Source of the DNA: Chaetoderma sp. LZ-2023a
Lineage: Eukaryota > Mollusca > Caudofoveata > Chaetodermatida > Chaetodermatidae
NCBI GenBank assembly: GCA_034401795.1
Contig: CM067371.1
Span: forward strand, 75,598,833-75,662,832
Direction of reading: 5' to 3'
Length of the DNA stretch: 64,000 bases
A program made the translations under genes and the position numbers. The notes beneath the pieces were generated by a model. That model searched no databases. It was not told the origin of the DNA and saw only the letters and a list, made by a program, of their open reading frames with translations. Of the stretch, positions 37,326 through 48,300 are shown one piece after another (the first letter of the stretch is position 1; each line of letters starts with the position of its first letter).

Positions 37326-38716
37326 ATTAATATATTTATACCTGATGGTCACAGATTCTCTGCTAATTAATAGTAATACAATCCTAAGACATTCCACCAC
37401 CACCACCACCACCACCACCACCACCACTATAGATAAACTAACCTAACCTAATAATTGAAGTAATAAGTCTAAACACAAACATACTTCACAGTTTACTTTC
37501 ACTACTACTACACCTAAATAGCCCACAAACGATCAACGCATATATCGATTCTTAACAACTCCAACTATCTCAACTTTATATTACAGTGATGAGCTCATCC
37601 CTGCCCCCCCCCCCACCCCACCCCACCCTCAGTAGCATACAAAAGTCCTATATAATAATAAACCACTCCAAACTAAATTGAAATAAAATGAGATAATGAT
37701 GTAATTAGGGAGTATATGTATAATATATGTTTAATTAAGTCAGTAAATATGTATGTGTGTATGTAAATATTAATGCTATAAACATGTGTTTGAATGTCGT
37801 GTGTTTTATGTTTGTGCACATAGTGGCATATATCTATGTAAACATCAAAGAAGGGACACCCCTACCCACCCACCGCTTAATGGAAGACATATATATATAT
37901 TAAATACATGTATATATGACATATATATCAAAGTTTATGTCTGGACTCCACAAAACATATCAAAATAGTCCTGGACTTCCTATTATTGGCCCTGATATCT
38001 CTAAAAACAATGATTTTAACCAAATTATATGTATTTGAACCATTTTAGACCTTCATGTTTCTAGCTTAGACTCCAAATAGCATTACCCAAAAAGTCCCAG
38101 ACTTCCTGTATTTAGAAGTTTGTTGAAACCCTGGTATGTGTGTATGTATGTATATGTATTTTTATTTTATTGACGCACTGGCAACGTGCGGCTTCAATTT
38201 CCACGTGCTAACTTAGCCGACAGTCATGCACCCATTAGTTTAATTTGTTGATCACCATCTCCTGGTCTGGGGGGGGGGGGGGGGGAGGGGGGAATCGAAC
38301 CGCCATTCTGCAACTCCGCATAGCATCAGCAACCAGGCATCTTCCCACTGGACCACCGCACCAAGACTAAAAGTCAAGGATTGGCCGACCAGCTTTCACA
38401 TGTCTAATATACTGACACACTGACGATTCATATGGGACTATCTGTGGATCCCCAAATAGGTTAATTTACTGGCTAATAATCCCAGAAAGGTAGTCAAGTC
38501 CCTGTATAAGTTTTCATATCAAGGTAGCTTTTCAGCATTCTGTCACTGTACCACTGTCTTGTGTGTCATATATATGTTAATGTATAAATATTTTGTAATG
38601 TGTGTAAGGAGTCCATCACTCAATAGGCCATGCCTTTGATGGACTGCCTGTTTAGATTATATTTGTATAGAAAAACCATGAAATAAAGCAACTTTGAACT
38701 TGAACTTGAACTTGGC
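37326..38716 (+). mobile_element. LINE C 3' region with (CAC)n and CTTGAA tail
   Basis: No gene. (CAC)n at 37398-37429, poly-C at 37606-37620. The stretch ends with AATAAAGCAACTTTGAACTT repeated as TTGAACTTGAACTTG at 38693-38715, the kind of short tandem tail found at the 3' end of CR1/L2-group LINEs. Whether this tail belongs to the LINE at 35651 or to another copy is not certain. A minus-strand SINE interrupts it. Confidence 0.5.
38166..38368 (-). mobile_element. tRNA-derived SINE (minus)
   Basis: On the minus strand a box A-like GTGGTCCAGTGGG (38344-38356) is followed by box B GGTTCGATTCC (38291-38301), then poly-G (38270-38291 on +) and an unrelated body ending near 38166. The A-B spacing is near 45 bases. 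No proper cloverleaf is formed, so this is a SINE and not a tRNA gene. Confidence 0.65.
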
Positions 38717-39111
38717 GTGGCATAGCTAGGTTGGACGTCACTGAGGTAATAGCTGGCAGCCTGCTCAAATCACTCCGACATTGGAGGCTGTTCTTCTTCA
38801 GTATACTGCGGGATCCAAATCGAATATCATTCCACAATGTTCGCCTGAAGAGTCGCTCCGAGAGGCGGGTAAATTCAATAAGAAAGAAGGGTAACTTCTA
38901 TGCAAACCCTAAATATATGCAGCCCATTCCTGACGTTAGAGGCTTGTCTGACGCCTGCTGTCAGTAGAGGATCCGTGTAAGTTCGTGTAAGTAAGTCAAG
39001 ATTCCTTTATAGAGCTCTCCTTCCAGTGGTAGTATCCCGATGAGTATTTAGACAGCCGAGTCTGCATTTCGGGTTGCCGCTTCAATTGATCCGGAATTAT
39101 CATTTTCCAAG
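38717..39111 (+). promoter_or_regulatory. Probable ATP23 promoter and 5' leader
   Basis: Only 395 bases separate the LINE-like tail from the ATP23 start codon, so the promoter probably lies here. No TATA box is seen. A CRE-like half, GGACGTCACTG, lies at 38733-38743. A 78-codon frame (38731-38967) of unknown meaning could act as an upstream ORF if transcribed. Confidence 0.35.
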
Positions 39112-39388
39112 ATGTCAGCCTCCAATGGCAACAAAACGGTAGAGAATAATTTCGATGCAAGTGAAACTAAGCAAGCTTCGAATGCTCCTACAGAAACACA
39201 AAAGCCGAAATCAAATGCTCGATTATTCGTACAAACTGAGAAAGACGACTATGGATATAATTTTTACCCAGAACGTCAAAAGTCTAGCACCGGAGAGGTG
39301 ACATCGTTTTGGGAGCAGGCAATGAAAGGACGTGGTTCCGGACGTCATTTCAACTGCCAGTCAAATATATTATGGTGCGCAAACAATC
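39112..39388 (+). CDS. ATP23: ATP23 exon 1
   Basis: Starts at the ATG in AAGATGTCAGCC (A at -3). It encodes 92 codons plus one base and ends before GTACGT (39389). Residues ~1-40 are low-complexity and polar; DDYGYNFYPERQK and NILWCANN are the conserved family part. No strong mitochondrial presequence is evident, which is normal for ATP23 members imported through internal Cys motifs. Confidence 0.85.
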
Positions 39389-42300
39389 GTACGTATTTCT
39401 CTATTTAAAATGACTGGATCATCTGGATTTAATAATATGAAAACAGGCATTGCCTATAAGCGAACGCAGACACCATTTATTGCTTAAATAAATAGGACAC
39501 ATTTGTAATTGTATAGGGTCGACATGACCTAAATACGTATGCCCATCTATAGTATTTTGAAGCTAATTTTTCGTCATGCGTGGAGGGCATTCTGGTAAAT
39601 CCAGTCCAAGATATTCACAACAATGCATCTGGCCATTGTCATTGATATCTGCCAGCATTGTTGCATCTTTTACCAGGGCCTACACCATTAATGATTAAAA
39701 TAGTTGCACCAGTCCAATGACGTTATAAAATTTGTACCGACGTATCGCGGTGCTCCTCGCTATTTGGGGGAAATACAAACAATTTCATAGTATCTATGAC
39801 GTTATAATGAAATATCGTCCGCTAGAATTTTTATAAATTGTGTTTATCCAGACATAAGCTAGAAAAAATGGGAATTAATACATGTCTGCAAGTAAACACA
39901 TGAATGCGCATTCCATCCTGGTGCGACTGGCGTGGTACCCGGCCTTAAATTTCCTTCTATCTTCGCTAAATACCAGGGTTGGCTTGATTTAAATCAATTG
40001 ATTTATATCATGATTTAAATCATGATTTAAATCACTCGATTTTTATCGAAAAAATCGTGATTTAAATCAGTTTTGCAAAAATAGAGGAATTTTCAAGTAA
40101 TTAATACAATTAACAGTAATTTTGTTAAATTAAAGTAACATAATTATTTTACTGCTTCCATGGCACTTGAACATCAACACAAAATAGAATTATACACTTA
40201 ATTGCTCATATTTGTCATCAGCAAGACTAGACCCAGTGCACGAGTCCACATCTACAATCTACATACTTGAGGTTCATGTACACAGTACATCACACATGTG
40301 TACAAAGTATGATCATTAAGTATGTGTAAGCTGTAAAGAAGAGGAGAATTCCATGTGCGTACATGTCACTACATGACCATTAAAGCAATAGTGTACATGA
40401 AAAGTCATGTATGGGCCAGTATGGCTATTACTATTAGTCTAATTCCAAAAGCACACTCTTTTAAAGCAAGACACTGTCTCTTTTTTCAGCTATGACATGC
40501 GTCTGGAGTCACTCTGGAGTGTCATTGAGTGTCTCGATTACTATTGGCTAGTGCTTATCAAGTTGGACTTTTGGGCTCCATTTTATTTAACACTAAAACA
40601 ATAAAGATTGAAATGTTATTAAATTAAGTAGTTTACTACAACTTCAAAAATCAAAATCAGTAATTGCTGAAACTGGCAAGAAACTATATACATTGTAACA
40701 CGTAAACACATCATTACATTACATTAACCCTTAGCACACTGATGTAGGAGTTTTAATTTTTCAAAATAAACATAACCCCTAGCACTCTGGAGCATGATAA
40801 TTTAAATTTTCAAATTAAATTTAAAGATAAACTGGTGTACAATTTGCAACAATTTTTGTGGACGATGCTGCTGTCTGTGACAGCACCATCTTCCACAAAA
40901 TTTGTTGAAAAACGTACACCAGTTTATCTTTAAATTTAATTTGAAATTTAAAAATTTCGACATCAGTGTGCTAAGGGTTAAAGATAAACTGGTGTACATT
41001 TTTCAACAAATTTGGTGGATGATAGAGCTGTCGCAGACAGCAACATCGTCCACCAAAATTGTTGAAAAATGTACACCAGTTTATCAATTTTAATTTGAGC
41101 ATATTTTTAAAGACAGAAGTTAACAAGGTTGATAGACTTAGACAATGATGACTTTTGCATACCTTCATAGATTTTGTGCATCTAATTAGGGCTAATTCGT
41201 TAGATTTATGCATTGCATCATTTCTGTCCTATTGCTACTCACTGTATCTGTGATGCAATTGTGAACAAAATTGAAAAATCGTTGCTAATATGACGTAATA
41301 TATAAATTTTGAACTCTATATATTATTAGTTCAAACAGTGATAATTAAAGAATAGACATCCCATCATTCGTAACATAATAAACATATTGAATATTTTGAA
41401 AGCAATTTCACTGAAAACCGTTGCTGACTTAGGCAGCAACGGCTTCCAGTGAAATTGCTTTCAAAATATTCAATATGTTATGAATGATGGGATGCATATT
41501 CTTTAATTATTCACAATTAAGTGATTAACCAGAACACTCGATATATTGACTATTGAGATACCGCAATTTTTTTATAATAACGATATCGATATTCTCTCAA
41601 GCAATATCGCGCAAACCTAACTGAGTCACAGATAGATGTGTCTGTCATCACTTTTCACTTTCAGTTTTCAATAATGCTGCAATTGTACTTCACTAGTCTA
41701 GTCAACAATCATCATTCAACTGAAACCGGAAGTCATTTTCTTTGTCACAGTTTAGGGACCGAAAAAGAAATACTAGTTTAGCCGCTTTTAAAGTTCCAAG
41801 TTTGTTTCTCAACTTACTCTGCACGAGCCCATAGCTGGAGAACACGCGCTCGACACCAGCTGACGCCGCCACAGCTGACATCAGATGCTGAGTGAATTCA
41901 AATGCTTCCAGCAGATCATCCTCGAAGTCACGTCTGTGCGACTTCCACCAATGAAGAGAGGTTACTCCATTAACAACTTCGTCGTTAAATTTAAGAATGT
42001 GAAATGGTGGTGCCATGGCCTCGAATTTGATTACCAAAGTCATCAAACCAGGGATTTCGGATGCTACGGTGAGTGCAGTTTCACGTTCTTGCTGAGTCAA
42101 GTTTCGACCACGGTATTTAGGGTGGAGTAGATTGGCCAGCATGTGGTGAGGTGTCACAGCTTGTTGATAACGCTTATCGGCCGCACGCTTTGTTGAATTA
42201 TTAGTGTCATTATGCAGGGCCGTTTTTACATCTTTCCATAATTCAACTGCTTCTGCTATTGTGCAATTGTCCGATTGAGCTTTATCGAGAGCGCAAGCTA

Positions 42301-45300
42301 CTGGTTTCAAACAAAGTCGGTATTCATCTGCAGAACGTTTGATTACTACATTACGAACTTTATTGGCAATGGCAACATCTATGCGGTCAGTATGTCCATC
42401 ACAGATTGTCACAAGTGTCGGCCATGCCTCACAATACGAGTTTAAACAATCGTACATTGTGTTCCACCTTGTATCTGCTGGCATCACTAACTTTCTGCAC
42501 GATGATTGGCGTATTTGGGCACTAGCAAAGTGGTTATTTCGGAAATACTTCACAACTTGTGTGACATGCTCCTTAACATTACCCATTTCTAAGTCCTTTG
42601 AAGTCAGATTTAGAAGATGAGGCGTGCATCCATACGCAATCATGTTGAAACCCAGTCGTTCTTTCAAGAACTCTCGCATCTTTGCTACATTAGCAGCATT
42701 GTCTGTGACGATACTACATATAATGCACCCAAAATCATTGTGCGTGTTTTCAATTGTCTGCTTCGCAATGTCATAAAGATATTCCGCTGTGTGAGGATGT
42801 CCAGAGGTGTCCGTAGTATCCACTAAGTAAATATCACCTAAGCAGGTCGTCACTGTAGCACATACGATAGGCTCGTTATGAATATTGCTCCAACCGTCTA
42901 ATGCTAGACAGACAAGTTCACCTTCCAAATTTTTTCTCGCCTTCTCCCGCTCTTCTGTGTAGATAACATCCAAATATTTCCCCCCTATGTCCTTTCTGGA
43001 TGGTGGTTGATAGCCTGGTCGTAAATCTTTTACAAGGTTTATAAAATGTCTATTTTCTACTAAGCGAAATGGGGAGTTCGTAGCATACACCATCCTAGCT
43101 ACATCACGATCTAATTCACCACGTTTTTCTGCTGAAGTTCTGATGACATAATTCTGTAGACCATAATTCAGCTTGGGTATCTTAGCGGCCAATGTACCAG
43201 CAGCTAATTGACCGTGCACTGGGCGCTTCACTGCCGCTGAAGCAGAACTTGAAGTTGACAGAGGTTCAACTTCCATCACCACCACATCGTTTTGATCAAC
43301 AACAGTTTCAACGCGCTGCTGCTGCTCAGATTGAGATGAAGTCCCCGTTTCTGTTGCGGCTACAGCTAGACCTTGAAGTGCTGGTGTTGGTGGACCTGTG
43401 CAATTGGCTGCATGTTTTTTTAACCGCTCTGGGATACCTTGGAGTTCGTGTCGGCAGACCTTGCAGACAGCCCGGACACCGGCCTTATCTGGGGTCTTCA
43501 CTTTCTCATAATGAATCCATATTGGATCTTGTTTTCGGCCGGAGTTAGACATTTTGCTAATTATGGAATTGAAAATATTTCATAGCCTTTGTCACTTAAG
43601 CAGTTTTGACTGTATTTTTCAAGAATGAAAAAATGCTTTTCTATTGCATCATTTAAAAAAAATGATGCAATAAAAAAATGATGCAATAGAAAAATGATGC
43701 AATAAAAAAATGATGCAATAAAAAATGATGCAATAATAATACTGTTAAAACTGCTTAAGCGAACAAAGTTTTTTTGTATTAAGAAACCAGCAAGCTTAAA
43801 ATTCAGTTAAAAATAAGTCATAAAAATACCACTTTATTCAGTTCCAAAATACAGTTTAGCAATGCATCTGGACCTGTATTAAGAGACCACCTGTCTTAAG
43901 AGACCACCTTCTGCGACTCCCACAGCCAGTGTCTTAATACAGGTTTCACTGTATAAGTTTTACGTAATTTCCTGGGATGTCGCGAATAAAAATCGATTTA
44001 AATCATTGAAATCGATTTAAATCAAAAAAATCGATTGATTTGATTTTTTTGAAAAAAATCGATTTTTTTCCAACCCTGCTAAATACATACGACATTGACA
44101 ACAACGACTTTCTGCAGCCATGGGTGTTAAAAATAATACGAGACAGTCAACCAAACCTCATATTGCATTTACAAACGCATAAATATGAATAAATCAAGCT
44201 TTTATCTGGTCTGCGTCAGACCATTTAATCGCTTTACATTCTAAAGTAAATGTACACTATTTCGTGATAACAATATCACACAAAGTTTGGACATTGAAAA
44301 TGCGCAGTAGGTTTCCCTAAAACAACGAGAGGAACATACGCATAATGAAGAACCATATCCTATAATCCAACAGGGGCACATGAAGAAACCACAAAAGCTA
44401 TATATCATAAGCCAAAACCTGAACCAAAAAAAAGCTCGCGACCAGAAACGAAGCTTTCTCAGTCGCATGGTATATGTATTTTAGCCTGGTTCCCTGTAGA
44501 GCTGGGCGGTATTGATATTTACATGACGGTACTGGTACCATGAAAAAATACTGCGGTACATCTGAGCTTGAGGCATGCCACGAAATTAGAACAATTTTTT
44601 CCATTTCCTTTTCTCTTCCATCTCCAATCAACGGTAAATATAGGTAAAATAAATAAATCGGCTTCCCGATTTAGAGAAGAAAAACATGGCTGTTTAGTTT
44701 CACGATTTTATTAGGTCACTATTTTTATTGACGTAATATCATTCACAGGAATATCGGTCAAAGGGTGTGGTCGACTCGATAACTATAACCCGCTGTTTGA
44801 GACATTGGGGTGCACTATTTTCAATCTGGATTGTTCTTGCTATTAATGCGTGCAACCAGCAAACGGTAAATTTTATTTTGGCAGTCAAGCGCTTTGATAA
44901 ACAGAGTCCACACAAAATCTGCGAGTATTTAAACGGGGCGAGTGTTGTACGCTTTTATTTCTGTTGGAGTCGTATATTCTGTTACTCGCGAAAACAGGCG
45001 TATACACATACATATAACGCGACATTGAATATAGCCGATTCCAAAGCTTCTGATAATTACCAAGTACTCGTTACTTGCCAGGCTTCACGTGAACAATGCG
45101 TGTAAAAAGCTATTTCCGCGAACTTCCGACGTGTAGCCAGTTGAAAAATGAATTACAAAAACTAAGACACTATAATTTTTAGGTGTCGTTACTGAAACTG
45201 GATTTAATCCGTAAAGAAATTTCTTAAAACAAGCCAGAAAAATAAAAAATAACGACTTCAACGCTGCTCTTTGTTAATAAATTAGCACGTGATCAAAACG

Positions 45301-48300
45301 GCGCGAGCAAATACTACATTTTAGTAAATTTTCATTGATAAATTCAGCATAGTAATGTATTTTCCCACGGTCTAGTTCATGAACAACCAATCAGATACGT
45401 CTTTGCGAGATTGGTGTTGTGTTTGAATACCACACAGTTTGTATGTTATTTTCTTATTCTAGTGTGTTTGTTCGGTGACAAAATGCTTGGAGTAATAAAT
45501 TACAAATAATAGAAACGGGATAGGGAATATATTATAGTGTAATTACTACCGCCGGACGGCCAGAGAATGAGTTTAGATGTTTTAAATAAAGCAATTTTAC
45601 CGTGAGACTTTCAAGACGTACGTTTGACATACAATTCTGCCTGTCATTATTTTGTAATTGACGTCTTGACGTTTGTTTTTACAACAACCCTTTCACCTGA
45701 ATTCAGATAATAATTAGGGATGCCTGTATTTTTGGCACTATTAGCACTTATTTACCATTGGTCAAGTCAGATTTTATGAATATATTTCTCAAATATTGCT
45801 CAAACATTATGGACGGTATTCACGGTATTTGGAAATGTCAACGGTCACAGTATACCGCGGTCCTCACGGTACTACCGTCAGACCGCCCAGCTCTAGTTCC
45901 CTGCCATTTTCTGGAGATTTTTCCTCATTACACGTATGTACATGTTATCTATATACACTCACTTCGTTAGCGATGGCTTCGCGCGAAACCATCGCTCACT
46001 GCATTCGTTATCAAATAGGCATTGGCTATAAACGAACGCAGACATCATTTATTTTTAAAATAAATATGACAAATTTGTATAAACTATCTCGGAGTTACGG
46101 TGGTGCAAAGAATTATGGGTAATTTCAAAGGTCAAAGCACATAAACAAATCTCTTGAGTCTAACAGGTGTATCACAGTATTGACTGGCTCGATTATTGAG
46201 TCAGTCATTCAATTGGTAAATTTTCAAAATTAGTCCTCTTGGTCTGCAAATGCACATTTCCCCCAGACGACAGCAGAAGCTGTGTTTGGCTGATATGAGT
46301 GCTAAAGGGTTAAACACTTAACTATCTTTCCATCCCTCCCTCATTCTATCCCTACCTCCCTCTTCCCAACATATACAATAAAAAACCCAAATATATTATT
46401 CTTGTGAGCAATAGACATTTCCAAGTTTATCCATCTCTCATATGACGCCATAATCAACTATGTGACATGTAGGATGACAACATAATCATGGCGTCATGAA
46501 TGTCTCGATATAGTACGTCTTTGATGCTTAATAGTCTGACACGTTGTAGCCTACGTACAAATTGTACATGTTTTTGCCATTTACTAAACATTCTGTTGAA
46601 TATCTTGAAACTAATTTGACTGGATGCCTACAGCGCCCAGTCAAATTAGTTTCAAGAAATTTCACAGCTTGTCTGTATAGTTTTCTGGAAATAGACTGTC
46701 AGGGAGTTCAGCAAGGTTGGCAGCAATTTCCCGGTGCAGGAAATACCCCCCAGTGATATCCTGACTACATTGTATGGACATTGGTGGGTGGGTGGGTGGG
46801 TGGGTGGGTGTGTGGGTGTGTGTGTGTTGCTTGAATGTCTTTGATGTTCTAGACAAAGGATTTTCAACGAAATATGTCTTAGCAAATATCCATTTTCCCG
46901 TAGCAGCTATCTACAGTGTTTCCCTACTTTCCAGTATTGGAAAAGCTGAATATTTTGAAATATGGCCAAGTCCGGGATGGCAGCCGCCCGGCCCCATTAG
47001 GGTTATACTTGTAAGTGATGATATTCGTGCTGAGGGTGAGTGATACAGGCCCCTTGGGTCTCTTGTTTAGCACTTATTTTAAAAACATGCTATGTGCACT
47101 TGTACATAATATACCTGGAGAGACAGTTCGATGAACCTCTAGCATGGTCTGTTCCAGGTACTGTCTGACTTTGTCGTCTGGAGTGCTCCGCGATGAAGTC
47201 ACTCTTTTCCAAATAAAGAAGGCCTTCAAAATCTTTGTTGTAATTTGTTTGGATTGAAGGTGCGATGCCAAGATTTCAGTGCTGAAGTGCTTAATATCGG
47301 TTAGGTGCAACGATAGTCCACGTCTGCTCTACCCTCAAATGGCTCTGAAAAAAATTTGGATGGACATGATGGGACATGGCCGATTAACACTCTTCACTGA
47401 CAGTGACTGATGAAATCCTGACACAGAAATCTCAAAACAACCATATGCAAAAGCTGTTGAATATTTTGAAAATAATTTGTCTGGAAGCCATTGTTGGCAT
47501 AGGCAGTAATGACTTCCAGACAAATTAATTTCAAAATATTCAGCATATTTCTTGCATAGTGGCTTTAAAATTGAAATAAAAGGGGTTGCATCGGTGAGAG
47601 GGTTAAGTGTCAGAGCAGACTCACACTATAATCTATAATTATTAGGGCTCCACACCTACATGTATTGGAAGCCCTAGATAGTAATCACTGAGTCTATCTA
47701 TCCACTATCTGGATCTAGACACTATCTGTCCATCCACAGTATCTCGTAAATAGCATATCATACATAGACAAATATTTTAATGAAACTTGGTGTATACCTC
47801 AGTTATAGTGCACAGATGTGCCTTTTGAAGGATTCACCTTTTTGGGCCAATATTTTGGGTGAAAATGGTCTTTTTAATGCAAGAACTCACGATTTTTGTC
47901 AATTTCTTCGTAAATACCATATCATACAGAATCGTTTAAAATAATTTAATGAAACTTGGTAGGTGGCTTCTTTACGATGGGTAGATGTGGCTTTTGAAGG
48001 ATTCACCGTTATAGGTCTAAGATTTTGGGTGAAATTTTGCTTTTTAATGCAATAACTCATGATTTTTGTAAATTTTCTCGTAAACACCATATCATACAGA
48101 ATCGCTTAAAATAATTTAATGAAACTTGATATATGCCTCAGGTATGATATGCAGATGTGCCTTTGCGCTGAAGGACTTTATAAGGCGAGGATTTTGGGTG
48201 ATAATGGGCTTTTTAATGCATAATCTCATGATTTTTGTCAATGTTCTCGTACGCAGCATAACATACAGAATTGCTTAAAATAATTTAATGAAAGTTAGCA

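Larger units (their letters stand above)
39974..44078 (-). mobile_element. hAT DNA transposon, apparently full length (4105 bp)
   Basis: Inverted termini CAGGGTTGG (39974) and CCAACCCTG (44078) are flanked by a perfect 8-bp target duplication CTAAATAC (39966-39973 and 44079-44086). Subterminal regions carry repeated GATTTAAATC and AATCGATT motifs, typical transposase-binding clusters in hAT elements. The transposase is on the minus strand. The element sits in intron 1 of ATP23, antisense to the gene. Its interior also contains foldback elements at 40724-41090 and 41336-41515 and an array at 43644-43740. Confidence 0.95.

Noticed and set aside
38291-38368. Possible minus-strand tRNA gene
   Set aside because: Boxes A and B are present but acceptor and anticodon stems do not pair and poly-G follows box B; better explained as a SINE.
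44767-45105. 112-codon ORF inside the non-autonomous hAT as a possible transposase
   Set aside because: No BED finger, DDE-type motif or hAT dimerisation region is visible and it is far too short.
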